A DNA stretch of 5,645 nt from Streptosporangiaceae bacterium. GTDB taxonomy: Bacteria > Actinomycetota > Actinomycetes > Streptosporangiales > Streptosporangiaceae. The notes beneath the pieces are model-generated. The model was not told the origin of the DNA. It made no database searches and worked only from the letters and a program-made list of their open reading frames with translations. The stretch is from contig JASHSO010000330.1 in assembly GCA_030038715.1 (NCBI GenBank), positions 1-5,645 of the forward strand, in the 5' to 3' direction. The position numbers were made by a program, and so were the translations under genes. Below, piece after piece: positions 1-5,645 of this stretch; the stretch's first letter is position 1, and every line of letters starts with the position of its first letter.

Positions 1-16
1 GGCTCGGTGAGCATGT

Positions 17-30
17 CGGCCCGCCGGCCG
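17..30 (-). terminator. Small GC stem-loop just after zur
   Basis: Arms CGGCC (17-21) and GGCCG (26-30) form a 5-bp stem with a 4-base loop, starting 5 bases after the zur stop codon. No T-tract follows it. U-less hairpins are common at actinobacterial 3' ends, but a 5-bp stem is weak in such GC-rich DNA and may be chance. Confidence 0.2.
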
Positions 31-34
31 TTAG

Positions 35-463
35 CTAGCTCAGCGCGGAGCAATCGGGGCACAGCCCGAACAGCTCCACCGTGTGACCCACGTCGGTAAA
101 CCCGGCCTCGGCGGCCACCTGGTCGGCCCAGTGCTCGACAGCCCGGCCCTCGACCTCCACGCTCCGCCCGCAATTGCGGCAGGTCAGGTGGTGATGATGG
201 GCGTCGCTGCGGCAGCGCCGGTACAGCGTCTCGCCACTCGCATCCCGGATCGCATCGACCAGGCCGTCCTCGCTGAGCACCTGCAGGTGGCGGTAGACGG
301 TGGTCAGGCCGATGTGCTCGCCGCGTCGTCGCAGCTCGGCGTGTATCTGCTGGGCGCTGCAGAATCCAGGCAGCCCGTCCAGCGCGGCTGACAGCAGTTC
401 AGACTGCTTGGTGCCGCGTACCCTGGTGCCGCGCGCGGCTGGTGCGGACTGCGGTGACGTCAC
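35..463 (-). CDS. zur: Zur, zinc-responsive Fur-family transcriptional repressor
   Basis: Complete 142-residue Fur-superfamily regulator of usual length. The N-terminal winged helix (about 18-82) contains the recognition-helix signature TTVYRHLQVL (54-63). The C-terminal dimerisation and metal domain holds the His run 89-92 and two CxxC pairs, C95/C98 and C135/C138. The metal ligands match those I recall for Streptomyces coelicolor Zur with a constant +5 shift: structural site C95, C98, C135, C138; regulatory M-site D70, C84, H90, H92; D-site H89, H91, E110, H127. The Cys in the M-site argues for Zur over Fur, Nur or PerR. Known role: the zinc-loaded dimer represses zinc-uptake and alternative ribosomal-protein genes. 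The start is GTG at 463; an in-frame stop lies 12 bases upstream, no Shine-Dalgarno is visible, and a -10 element sits where a leaderless transcript would need it. No classical AT-rich Zur box is seen before it. No zinc transporter gene is in the window. Confidence 0.93.
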   Translation of the reverse strand: MTSPQSAPAARGTRVRGTKQSELLSAALDGLPGFCSAQQIHAELRRRGEHIGLTTVYRHLQVLSEDGLVDAIRDASGETLYRRCRSDAHHHHLTCRNCGRSVEVEGRAVEHWADQVAAEAGFTDVGHTVELFGLCPDCSALS

Positions 464-469
464 ACACGC

Positions 470-478
470 ACGCTAGCA
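470..478 (-). promoter_or_regulatory. Extended -10 element of a probable leaderless zur promoter
   Basis: On the minus strand the sequence reads TGC followed by TAGCGT, fitting the TGN plus TANNNT extended -10 of actinobacterial housekeeping promoters. Six bases separate TAGCGT from the GTG start at 463, so transcription would begin at or next to the start codon. No good -35 hexamer is visible about 17-18 bases upstream, which is common for extended -10 promoters. Inferred from spacing only. Confidence 0.5.
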
Positions 479-496
479 GGAGACGCGAAGCGATCC

Positions 497-511
497 GATC
501 CGCGGCGGAAC
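497..511. repeat. Copy 1 of a 15-base direct repeat with an internal palindrome
   Basis: GATCCGCGGCGGAAC here matches GGTCCGCGGCGGAAC at 547-561 in 14 of 15 bases, exactly 50 bases away. Each copy contains the odd-centred palindrome TCCGC-N-GCGGA (here 499-509). Related sequence (GTCGGCC) follows in both copies after a short indel. It lies 34-48 bases upstream of the zur start, so it could be an operator or the remnant of a local duplication. Confidence 0.55.
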
Positions 512-546
512 GAGTCGGCCCGAGCTGACGATGCTGCGGGGGACCC

Positions 547-561
547 GGTCCGCGGCGGAAC
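547..561. repeat. Copy 2 of the 15-base direct repeat
   Basis: Second copy of the element at 497-511, with one mismatch. Its TCCGC-N-GCGGA palindrome covers 549-559. The 50-base period is close to five helical turns, which would place both copies on nearly the same DNA face. The copy overlaps one arm of the hairpin at 550-580, so the two proposed roles compete for the same bases. Confidence 0.55.
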
Positions 562-580
562 CACGTCGGCCGGGCCGCGG
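550..580 (-). terminator. GC-rich hairpin directly after the sqdB stop codon
   Basis: CCGCGGC (550-556) pairs with GCCGCGG (574-580) as a 7-bp all-GC stem with a 17-base loop. In the direction of sqdB transcription it begins immediately after the TAA at 581-583. No T-tract follows, so it would be a U-less terminator or 3'-end stabiliser at best. The long loop and the overlap with a repeat copy lower confidence. Confidence 0.3.
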
Positions 581-1786
581 TTACTGCGGCAGCTCCGTCA
601 TCAGGTCCGCTGACGTCTCCATGCCGGCCCGCCAGACCGAGCGAGCGATGATCTTGGACGGGTTCACCCGGTGCTTGTACTTGGCCGCGATATCGGTGAT
701 CTCCTCCAGCAGACCTTCCGACAGCGTCGTGGGCTGCAGGCCAAGCGCCAGGAACTGGTCGTTGCGCACCACCAGGTCGTTCTCGTCCGCCTCGCGCCGT
801 GGGTTGGGCAGGTAGGCGACCTCTGCGCCCGTCTTGTCGCTGATCAGCTTGGCCAGGTCGAGAAGCCGGTGTACCTCGGTCACCTGATTCAGCACCTTCG
901 GCTGATCGCCCGACTTCGGCGGGTTGCTGATGGCTATCTCGATGCACCGGACCGTGTCGCGGATGTGAATGAAGGCGCGCGTCTGGCCGCCGGTGCCGTG
1001 CACGGTGAGCGGGTGGCCGATAGCCGCCTGCATCAAGAAACGATTCAGCACGGTGCCGTAGTCGCCGTCGTAGTCGAAACGGTTGATGAGCCGTTCGTCC
1101 TTGATCGTCTGCTGGGTCTGCGTGCCCCAGACGATGCCCTGGTGCAGGTCAGTGATCCGCAGCCCGTCGTTCTTGGCGTAGAAGGAGAACAGCAGCTGGT
1201 CCAGGGTCTTGGTCATGTGGTACACCGAGCCCGGGTTCGCCGGATGCAGGATCTCGCGCTCGATCTCGCCGTCGGGTGTGGGCACCTTCACGGTCAGGTA
1301 GCCCTCGGGAATCGGGGCACTGCCCGACCAGCCGTAACCATAGACGCCCATGGTGCCGAGGTGTGCCAGGGAGGCATCGACTCCGGTCGCGACCAGCGCG
1401 GTCAGCAGGTTGTGCGTGGCGCGGACATTGTTGTCGACCGTGTAGCGCTTGGTCTTCTCGCTGCGCATCGAGTACGGCGCCGCGCGCTGCTCTGCGAAGT
1501 GAACGATGGCGTCCGGCCGGAGGTCCTGGAGCAGCGCGGCGAGCCGGTCGTACTCGTTCGCCAGATCGATGTTCACGAAGCCGATCTCGCGGCCGGAGAC
1601 TTCCTTCCAGGCGCGCAGGCGGTCGCTCAGCGACCGGATCGGCGTCAGCGACTCGACCTCGAGTTCGACGTCGATCTTCCGTCGACTCAGATTATCGGCG
1701 ATTGTGACGTCGTGACCACGATCGGAGAGGTATAGCGAGGTAGGCCATCCGCAGAAACCGTCGCCGCCGAGGACCAGAACGCGCAT
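581..1786 (-). CDS. sqdB: UDP-sulfoquinovose synthase (SQD1/SqdB family)
   Basis: Complete 401-residue protein, the usual length for the family. It is an extended short-chain dehydrogenase with an N-terminal Rossmann fold. Visible motifs: NAD-binding GGDGFCG (7-13, GxxGxxG), HFAEQRAAPYSM (96-107), the Thr of LGTMG (T145), the catalytic pair Y189 and K193 in VYHMTK, DLHQGIVWGT (213-222) and HGTGGQTRAFIHIRD (263-277). These follow plant SQD1 and, as I recall them, bacterial SqdB sequences throughout. The enzyme uses bound NAD+ to convert UDP-glucose and sulfite to UDP-sulfoquinovose in the cytosol, the headgroup donor for the sulfolipid SQDG or for sulfoquinovose-bearing glycans. The ATG at 1786 is preceded by AGGAGC with 4-5 bases of spacing. 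No glycosyltransferase partner (sqdC, sqdD or sqdX type) is in the window, so the final acceptor cannot be told. The gene diverges from the 2182 gene and lies 117 bases upstream of zur. Confidence 0.92.
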   Translation of the reverse strand: MRVLVLGGDGFCGWPTSLYLSDRGHDVTIADNLSRRKIDVELEVESLTPIRSLSDRLRAWKEVSGREIGFVNIDLANEYDRLAALLQDLRPDAIVHFAEQRAAPYSMRSEKTKRYTVDNNVRATHNLLTALVATGVDASLAHLGTMGVYGYGWSGSAPIPEGYLTVKVPTPDGEIEREILHPANPGSVYHMTKTLDQLLFSFYAKNDGLRITDLHQGIVWGTQTQQTIKDERLINRFDYDGDYGTVLNRFLMQAAIGHPLTVHGTGGQTRAFIHIRDTVRCIEIAISNPPKSGDQPKVLNQVTEVHRLLDLAKLISDKTGAEVAYLPNPRREADENDLVVRNDQFLALGLQPTTLSEGLLEEITDIAAKYKHRVNPSKIIARSVWRAGMETSADLMTELPQ

Positions 1787-1790
1787 AGGT

Positions 1791-1796
1791 GCTCCT
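1791..1796 (-). promoter_or_regulatory. Ribosome binding site of sqdB
   Basis: The minus strand reads AGGAGC, then four bases, then the ATG at 1786. It supports this start, as does the immediate run into the Rossmann strand MRVLVLGGDG. Confidence 0.75.
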
Positions 1797-1860
1797 ATTG
1801 CTCTACTGCTCGAAGAAATCCCCGGCAGCCGCCTTGGCCGCCGGCCGAGAACTCAGGCTT

Positions 1861-1873
1861 CCGGGTTCTCAAC
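1861..1873. repeat. Direct repeat copy 1, upstream of sqdB
   Basis: CCGGGTTCTCAAC matches CCGGATTCTCAAC at 1968-1980 in 12 of 13 bases, 107 bases apart. Both copies are followed by a similar ATGGC after a 2-base difference. It lies 75-87 bases upstream of the sqdB start. A regulator site is possible; chance or an old duplication is equally possible. Confidence 0.35.
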
Positions 1874-1967
1874 GATGGCATCCGTGGCAGTGTACCGGGC
1901 GATTTCCACCGTGATGGCAGGTTCATGGCCATACGGCGAGCTGACCGGTCGTGGCGCCCCCCGAACG

Positions 1968-1980
1968 CCGGATTCTCAAC
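1968..1980. repeat. Direct repeat copy 2
   Basis: Partner of the copy at 1861-1873 with one mismatch. It lies near the middle of the divergent spacer, about 200 bases before the 2182 gene. The GAGAAC half that faces copy 1 as an inverted repeat is absent here. Confidence 0.35.
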
Positions 1981-2082
1981 AGCATGGCCCAGACAGGCCC
2001 TCCGGGGCCACTCTGCCAAGCGAATTTGCAGCGAGTTATCAGCATTCCCCGTGGCTAGGCCGCTCTACCCGGTGCAGGAGAC

Positions 2083-2103
2083 CCAGCCCATGCCCGGGGC
2101 TGG
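2083..2103 (+). other. Stem-loop in the probable leader of the 2182 gene
   Basis: CCAGCCC (2083-2089) pairs perfectly with GGGCTGG (2097-2103) around a 7-base loop. It ends 78 bases before the ATG at 2182. There is no T-tract. It could be part of a 5' leader structure or incidental. Confidence 0.3.
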
Positions 2104-2165
2104 CGACCTCTCGAGGCCGGTGTCCATGACTCGTCCTGCCCCGGGCGGGCTTGCGGCGCACGGCC

Positions 2166-2174
2166 GGGGAAGGA
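2166..2174 (+). promoter_or_regulatory. Ribosome binding site of the 2182 gene
   Basis: GGGGAAGGA ends 7 bases before the ATG at 2182. It selects this start over an out-of-frame ATG at 2127, and the resulting N-terminus (MAERL, then [15 protein letters not shown]) is the normal start of the family. Confidence 0.75.
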
Positions 2175-2181
2175 TAGCAGG

Positions 2182-4260
2182 ATGGCAGAGCGTCTTCGCG
2201 GGGCGACGAGCCCGTACCTGTTGCAGCATGCCGACAACCCGGTCGACTGGTGGCCCTGGTGCGACGAGGCGTTCGCCGCCGCCGCCGAGCGGGACGTGCC
2301 CGTGCTGCTGTCGGTCGGCTACTCAGCATGCCACTGGTGTCACGTGATGGCGCACGAGTCGTTCGCCGACGAGCAGACCGCCGAACTGGTGAACGAGCAC
2401 CTTGTGGCCATCAAGGTCGACCGCGAGGAACGGCCAGACATCGACAGTGTGTACATGACCGCCACCCAGGCGATGAACCGCGGCCAGGGCGGCTGGCCGA
2501 TGACCGTGTTCATGACTCCAGAGCGCGAACCCTTCTTCTGCGGCACCTACTTCCCTCAAGATCAGTTCCAGCGGCTCGTGCTCGGCGTGGCGAAGGCCTG
2601 GCAAGAGGATCGCGTCGCAGTCCGGCGGCAGGCAGCCCAGATCGCCGCAGCCCTGGCCGAGCAGGCGGCCGGCCAGCCGCCGGGCGGCATCGCGCCGGGC
2701 CGCGGCCTCAGACTCGGCGACGCAGTGGTGTCCGGCGCGGTGGGCAACCAGCAGTCGGAACTCGGCGCTGCCTGCGAGGCGGCCGTCACGCACCTGGCAG
2801 CCGAGTTCGACGGCAGCCGGGGCGGCTTCGGCGGCGCTCCCAAGTTCCCGCCCTCGATGGTGCTGGAATTCCTGGTCCGCCACGCCGAGCGAGTGGGCGG
2901 ACGACAGGCCGGCCACACAGAGGCCCTGGCCATGGCGACAAAGACCGCCGATGCAATGGCCCGCGGCGGAATCTATGACCAGCTCGCCGGCGGCTTCGCC
3001 CGCTACAGCGTCGACGCCTCCTGGGTGGTCCCGCACTTCGAGAAGATGCTCTCCGACAATGCGCTGCTGACCAGGGTCTATGCGCACCTGTGGCGCCGGA
3101 CCGAGAGCGCGCTCGCTGGCCGGGTCGCTGAAGAAACGTCCGACTGGCTGCTGGCCGAGATGCGGACACCCGAGGGCGGCTTCGCCGCGGCCCTGGACGC
3201 CGACAGCGACGGCGAAGAGGGCGCGTTCTACGTCTGGAACCCGGCCGAGCTCGCCGCCGAGCTGGGCCCGGCGGATGCCGAGTACGCAGCGCAGGTGTTC
3301 GGTGTGACCGAGACGGGGACCTTCGAGCACGGCTCGTCCGTCCTGCAGCTTCGCGAGGACCCCACGGACGCCGCGCGCCTCGGCGGGATCCGGGCGGCCC
3401 TGCTGGCGGCTCGCGAGCGACGCGCCAGGCCTGGCCGCGACGACAAAGTGGTCGCCGCATGGAACGGCCTCGCCATAGCGGCACTGGCGGAGGCCGGCCT
3501 GCTGTTTGGCCGCAGCGATTTCGTGGCCGCGGCGCGCGAGGCAGCCGAGCTGCTGGTAGGCACGCACCTAGCCGGCGGCCGCCTGGCGCGAACGTCGAGG
3601 GCGGGCCGTGCTTCGCGCAGCCCGGGAGTGCTCGAGGACTATGGCTGTGTAGCCGAGGGCCTGATCGCGCTGGCCGGGGTGACCGGGGAGGCGCGCTGGC
3701 TGGGGCTAGCCGGAACCCTGCTCGACACCGCCCTGGCGAGGTTCGGGACGGGAACGGGCGGGTTCTACGACACGGCCGACGACAGCGAGCAGTTGATCTA
3801 CCGACCCTCAGACGTCGCCGACGGGCCCAGCCCATCCGGCACGTTCGCGGTGGCGGGAGCGCTGCTCAGCTACGCCGCACTGACCGGCTCGTCCGCCCAT
3901 CGGGATGCGGCGCTGGCGGCACTGGACGGCGTGCCGGCGCTGGCGCGCTCCTATCCCCGGGCTGCGGGCTCCGGTCTGGCCGTCGCAACGGCAGTACTGT
4001 CGGGCCCGGTCGAGATCGCAGTGGTGGGTCAGCCGTCGCCCGAGCGGGACGCGCTCCAGCACATGGCGTTGCTGGCGGCGCCTCCCGGCGCGGTGCTGGC
4101 ATGTGGCGACGGCGATACAGCGGATCGGCGGGAAGGGCAGGTACCACTGCTGGCTGGCCGGGTGGCCGTCAACGGCTCGCCAGCCGCGTACGTCTGCCGG
4201 GACTTCTCCTGCCGGACGCCGGTCACCGAGCCCGAGCAGCTTCGTGCCGCTCTTGGCTGA
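2182..4260 (+). CDS. DUF255/YyaL (SPATA20-type) thioredoxin-domain protein
   Basis: Complete 692-residue protein, full length for the family of Bacillus YyaL and animal SPATA20. An N-terminal thioredoxin-like domain (about 1-170) shows [14 protein letters not shown] (10-23), the CHWC redox motif in SACHWCHVM (C50, C53) and the cis-proline region GGWPMTVFM (P106). The remaining part resembles the alpha/alpha six-hairpin barrel of sugar epimerases and glycosidases: [13 protein letters not shown] (214-226), [15 protein letters not shown] (from 262), [10 protein letters not shown] (H285, E287), the acidic stretch DADSDGEEG (339-347), [12 protein letters not shown] (420-431) and GGFYDT (F528). The tail carries YVCRDFSC (C672, C677). 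No signal peptide or membrane segment is seen, so it is probably cytosolic. The substrate and reaction of the family are not established as far as I know; a redox role linked to a sugar-like ligand is only suggested by the folds. All motifs appear intact. It ends 169 bases before the hydrolase gene. Confidence 0.93.
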   Translation: MAERLRGATSPYLLQHADNPVDWWPWCDEAFAAAAERDVPVLLSVGYSACHWCHVMAHESFADEQTAELVNEHLVAIKVDREERPDIDSVYMTATQAMNRGQGGWPMTVFMTPEREPFFCGTYFPQDQFQRLVLGVAKAWQEDRVAVRRQAAQIAAALAEQAAGQPPGGIAPGRGLRLGDAVVSGAVGNQQSELGAACEAAVTHLAAEFDGSRGGFGGAPKFPPSMVLEFLVRHAERVGGRQAGHTEALAMATKTADAMARGGIYDQLAGGFARYSVDASWVVPHFEKMLSDNALLTRVYAHLWRRTESALAGRVAEETSDWLLAEMRTPEGGFAAALDADSDGEEGAFYVWNPAELAAELGPADAEYAAQVFGVTETGTFEHGSSVLQLREDPTDAARLGGIRAALLAARERRARPGRDDKVVAAWNGLAIAALAEAGLLFGRSDFVAAAREAAELLVGTHLAGGRLARTSRAGRASRSPGVLEDYGCVAEGLIALAGVTGEARWLGLAGTLLDTALARFGTGTGGFYDTADDSEQLIYRPSDVADGPSPSGTFAVAGALLSYAALTGSSAHRDAALAALDGVPALARSYPRAAGSGLAVATAVLSGPVEIAVVGQPSPERDALQHMALLAAPPGAVLACGDGDTADRREGQVPLLAGRVAVNGSPAAYVCRDFSCRTPVTEPEQLRAALG

Positions 4261-4388
4261 TCTACGCGCGCGCGTTTGGTCGCGGCAATGCCAAGGTTCG
4301 GCGAGCGTTCGCGCGCCGCGGCAAGGCGAGGAGAATGGCAGGAGCAGCACGGGAATTGCTGGGTATACCACGGGTGCGAGTGAGGAGT

Positions 4389-4403
4389 TGCCCGGGCCGG
4401 GCA
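4389..4403 (+). other. Short hairpin upstream of the hydrolase gene
   Basis: TGCCCG (4389-4394) pairs with CGGGCA (4398-4403) around a 3-base loop, 12 bases before the Shine-Dalgarno. It sits in the 169-base gap 4261-4429. That gap shows no clear terminator and no clear promoter (TATACC at 4364 is a weak -10 candidate without a -35). A cyclic di-AMP riboswitch, common before actinobacterial wall-hydrolase genes, was looked for and its conserved core was not found. Confidence 0.25.
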
Positions 4404-4415
4404 GCGCCGACCACC

Positions 4416-4423
4416 GAGGGGAG
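4416..4423 (+). promoter_or_regulatory. Ribosome binding site fixing a GTG start
   Basis: GAGGGGAG lies 6 bases before the GTG at 4430. It decides the start, because the reading frame begins with GTG and no ATG occurs until far into the protein. The choice yields a basic N-terminus followed directly by a hydrophobic segment. Confidence 0.75.
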
Positions 4424-4429
4424 CCTGCG

Positions 4430-5645
4430 GTGCGCGACGGGAAGCGTCGCCTGCGCCCCGGCCTGCTGGCCGCGGCGGCCGTCGCAGTCGCAGTGATCAT
4501 CTCGCCGGCCGTCATCGCGGTTGAGCACTCCGGGCCGGACGGGACCGGCCAGGGCGCGGCAAGACGTGAGGCCGGCCCGTCGAGGTCGGCTGAATCCCGC
4601 CCGTCGGCCGCGGTCGCGGAGGCGAACGCGGCGCGCGAGCGTGTCGGCCAGACCGTGTCGGCCGAAGCTAGGCAGGCCGGGCTCTTCCTTCCTGCTAGCG
4701 GGCCGACGGTTCCCGTAGCCCGCCCGGCTGGTTCGAGGGCCGAGCCCGGGATGCGGCCACTAGGCACGCCGCACCCCGCAGACCTCCTGGTGATCGCGCC
4801 AAGCGCCCTGCCACCCGGCACGGCGAGTGCGCTGCGACGGCTGCCGGGAGTGACCGCCGCCGAAACGGTCGACGCGGCACGAATCGACGTCAACGGCGAG
4901 CGGCTCGCGGTGCTCGGGGTCCACCCGTCGACCTTCCGCGCCTTCGCTGCCGGTCCGACGGCCAGGGCGACCGCCCTGTGGCAGAACGTGGCCGACGGCG
5001 GAATCGCGCTCTCCTACCTCATGGGGAGCCAGGAGAAGCTGCCGCTAGGCGGGACCGTCCGGGTGACCGGCGCGCGGACCGAGCGGCTGCGGATCGGGGG
5101 ATTCGGCACTGTCGGGATCAGCGGCGTGAACGCCGTGGTGTCCGATCAGGTAGCCCGCTCGCTCGGCATGCCCGAGCAGAACGCGATCGTGGTCAGTGCG
5201 CCGCATGCCTGGCTCAGCACGCTGATGCAGCGCATGGCGGCGGTACTGCCGCGCGACGCGTCGGTCACGCCGCTGGTGAGCCAGGCCGCGGCAGCAGGGC
5301 TCCCGGTCACTACCGGCTCGGCAGGCGCGATCGGGATCTCCGCGGCCGACGGTCCGGGACTGAGCACCGCGCAGACGCGCGCCTTCCTGGCGGCGGCGCT
5401 GAGCCGGGTGGGCACGCCGTACGTCTGGGGTGCGGCCGGCCCAGGCGAGTTCGACTGCTCGGGCCTCGTGCAGTGGTCTCTGCGTCAGGCAGGGATCGTC
5501 ATGCCGCGGGTCGCCGTCGACCAGGCGCAGACCGGCCCGCGCGTACCGCTGAGCCAGCTTGAGCCGGGTGACCTGCTCTTCTATCACACCGACCCGACAG
5601 CGCCTGATTACATCTCGCACGTGGCGATCTACCTCGGTGCCGGAA
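4430..5645 (+). CDS. Exported NlpC/P60 (C40) peptidoglycan hydrolase with FtsX/MacB-like domain, 3' truncated by window
   Basis: Read from GTG at 4430; 405 residues are visible and the frame is open at the window edge. Residues 2-9 are basic (RDGKRRLR) and 12-31 are hydrophobic, giving a signal peptide or anchor; VIA-VEH (28-33) could be a signal peptidase site. An Ala/Arg-rich linker runs to about 117. Residues 118-270 read like the extracellular core of MacB/FtsX-type permeases: LPGVTAAETV, then a GIALSYLMG and LPLGGTVRV pair, then NAVVSDQVARSLGM. From about 315 the NlpC/P60 domain starts (FLAAALSRVGTPYVWG) with the catalytic Cys343 in FDCSGLVQWS, PGDLLFY, and the catalytic His397 in HVAIYLG; the third polar residue should lie just beyond the window. 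Known role of the family: cleavage of peptide stems, usually D-Glu to meso-DAP, outside the membrane. The hydrolase call is firm; the middle-domain assignment is inference. An apparent 194-codon frame at 4978-5562 is a shadow of this gene. Confidence 0.88.
   Translation, partial: MRDGKRRLRPGLLAAAAVAVAVIISPAVIAVEHSGPDGTGQGAARREAGPSRSAESRPSAAVAEANAARERVGQTVSAEARQAGLFLPASGPTVPVARPAGSRAEPGMRPLGTPHPADLLVIAPSALPPGTASALRRLPGVTAAETVDAARIDVNGERLAVLGVHPSTFRAFAAGPTARATALWQNVADGGIALSYLMGSQEKLPLGGTVRVTGARTERLRIGGFGTVGISGVNAVVSDQVARSLGMPEQNAIVVSAPHAWLSTLMQRMAAVLPRDASVTPLVSQAAAAGLPVTTGSAGAIGISAADGPGLSTAQTRAFLAAALSRVGTPYVWGAAGPGEFDCSGLVQWSLRQAGIVMPRVAVDQAQTGPRVPLSQLEPGDLLFYHTDPTAPDYISHVAIYLGAG

Larger units (their letters stand above)
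1787..2181. other. Divergent intergenic region, no gene recognised
   Basis: This 395-base spacer must hold the promoters of both sqdB (leftward) and the 2182 gene (rightward). I see no tRNA, riboswitch core or convincing sigma-70 -35/-10 pair. Short open frames cross it on both strands (for example minus 1795-2019, ending next to sqdB), but their low-complexity translations resemble nothing I know. Structures present are a 13-base direct repeat (1861 and 1968), GAGAAC-N12-GTTCTC (1847-1870), a 5-bp stem GGCCC/GGGCC (1996-2009), an imperfect palindrome at 2013-2031 and a 7-bp hairpin at 2083-2103. Confidence 0.6.

Noticed and set aside
1..14. Possible start of another minus-strand gene (ATG at 14, reading MLTE)
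   Set aside because: Only four codons are inside the window and the upstream ribosome binding site is weak, so it cannot be supported. Zinc-transport or other neighbours of zur may lie to the left.
464..580. Zur box for autoregulation
   Set aside because: No AT-rich TGAAAATGATTTTCA-like palindrome is present in the zur upstream region.
1343..1354. SqdB has Val (TMGVYG) where plant SQD1 has Glu (TMGEYG) near the catalytic Thr
   Set aside because: At first it looked like a lost key residue, but as I recall, bacterial SqdB proteins also read TMGVYG. The catalytic Thr, Tyr and Lys are all present, so this is probably a branch difference.
671..1735. 354-codon plus-strand frame opposite sqdB
   Set aside because: Antisense shadow of sqdB. 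The minus frame carries the complete SqdB motif set and a ribosome binding site.
1795..2019. 74-codon minus-strand frame ending just before sqdB
   Set aside because: No recognisable motif and a composition like random GC-rich DNA; considered and dropped as an upstream small gene.
2323..3567. Long open frame on the minus strand (414 codons) opposite the DUF255 gene
   Set aside because: It is the antisense shadow of a GC-rich gene whose own frame encodes every family motif. Its translation is rich in Arg, Ala and Gly and resembles no family.
4261..4429. Cyclic di-AMP (ydaO/yuaA) riboswitch before the wall-hydrolase gene
   Set aside because: It is expected for some actinobacterial hydrolases, but the gap is short and lacks the conserved core sequences.
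3459..4496. Plus-strand 345-codon frame bridging the DUF255 gene end and the hydrolase start, and the minus-strand frame 3808-4893
   Set aside because: Both overlap well-supported genes, are Arg/Pro/Ala-rich, and show no domain or good start context.

Overview
The window is GC-rich, with strong G/C preference at third codon positions, GTG starts and an apparently leaderless gene, which points to a high-GC actinomycete chromosome. The Zur protein also matches the actinobacterial Zur metal-site pattern residue for residue. No mobile element, CRISPR array, rRNA or tRNA is visible.

Layout: two genes run leftward and two run rightward, diverging from a roughly 395-base spacer. On the minus strand, sqdB (581-1786) encodes a UDP-sulfoquinovose synthase of the SQD1/SqdB family. 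It is followed after 117 bases by zur (35-463), a zinc-sensing Fur-family repressor. On the plus strand, a DUF255/YyaL/SPATA20-type thioredoxin-fold protein (2182-4260) is followed after 169 bases by a secreted or membrane-anchored NlpC/P60 peptidoglycan hydrolase (starts at 4430). That last gene is cut by the right edge of the window before its stop codon.

The four genes do not form an obvious single pathway: zinc homeostasis, sulfosugar-nucleotide synthesis, a poorly understood redox/sugar-fold protein and cell-wall hydrolysis. The 117-base gap before zur carries its own leaderless-type promoter and two near-identical 15-base repeats exactly 50 bases apart. zur is therefore probably transcribed independently of sqdB.

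The most interesting item is the NlpC/P60 protein. Between its N-terminal anchor and its C-terminal catalytic domain it carries about 150 residues that read like the extracellular domain of MacB/FtsX-type ABC permeases. FtsX proteins normally activate separate wall hydrolases, so this would be regulator and enzyme in one chain. This is inferred from sequence pattern and needs a profile or structure comparison.
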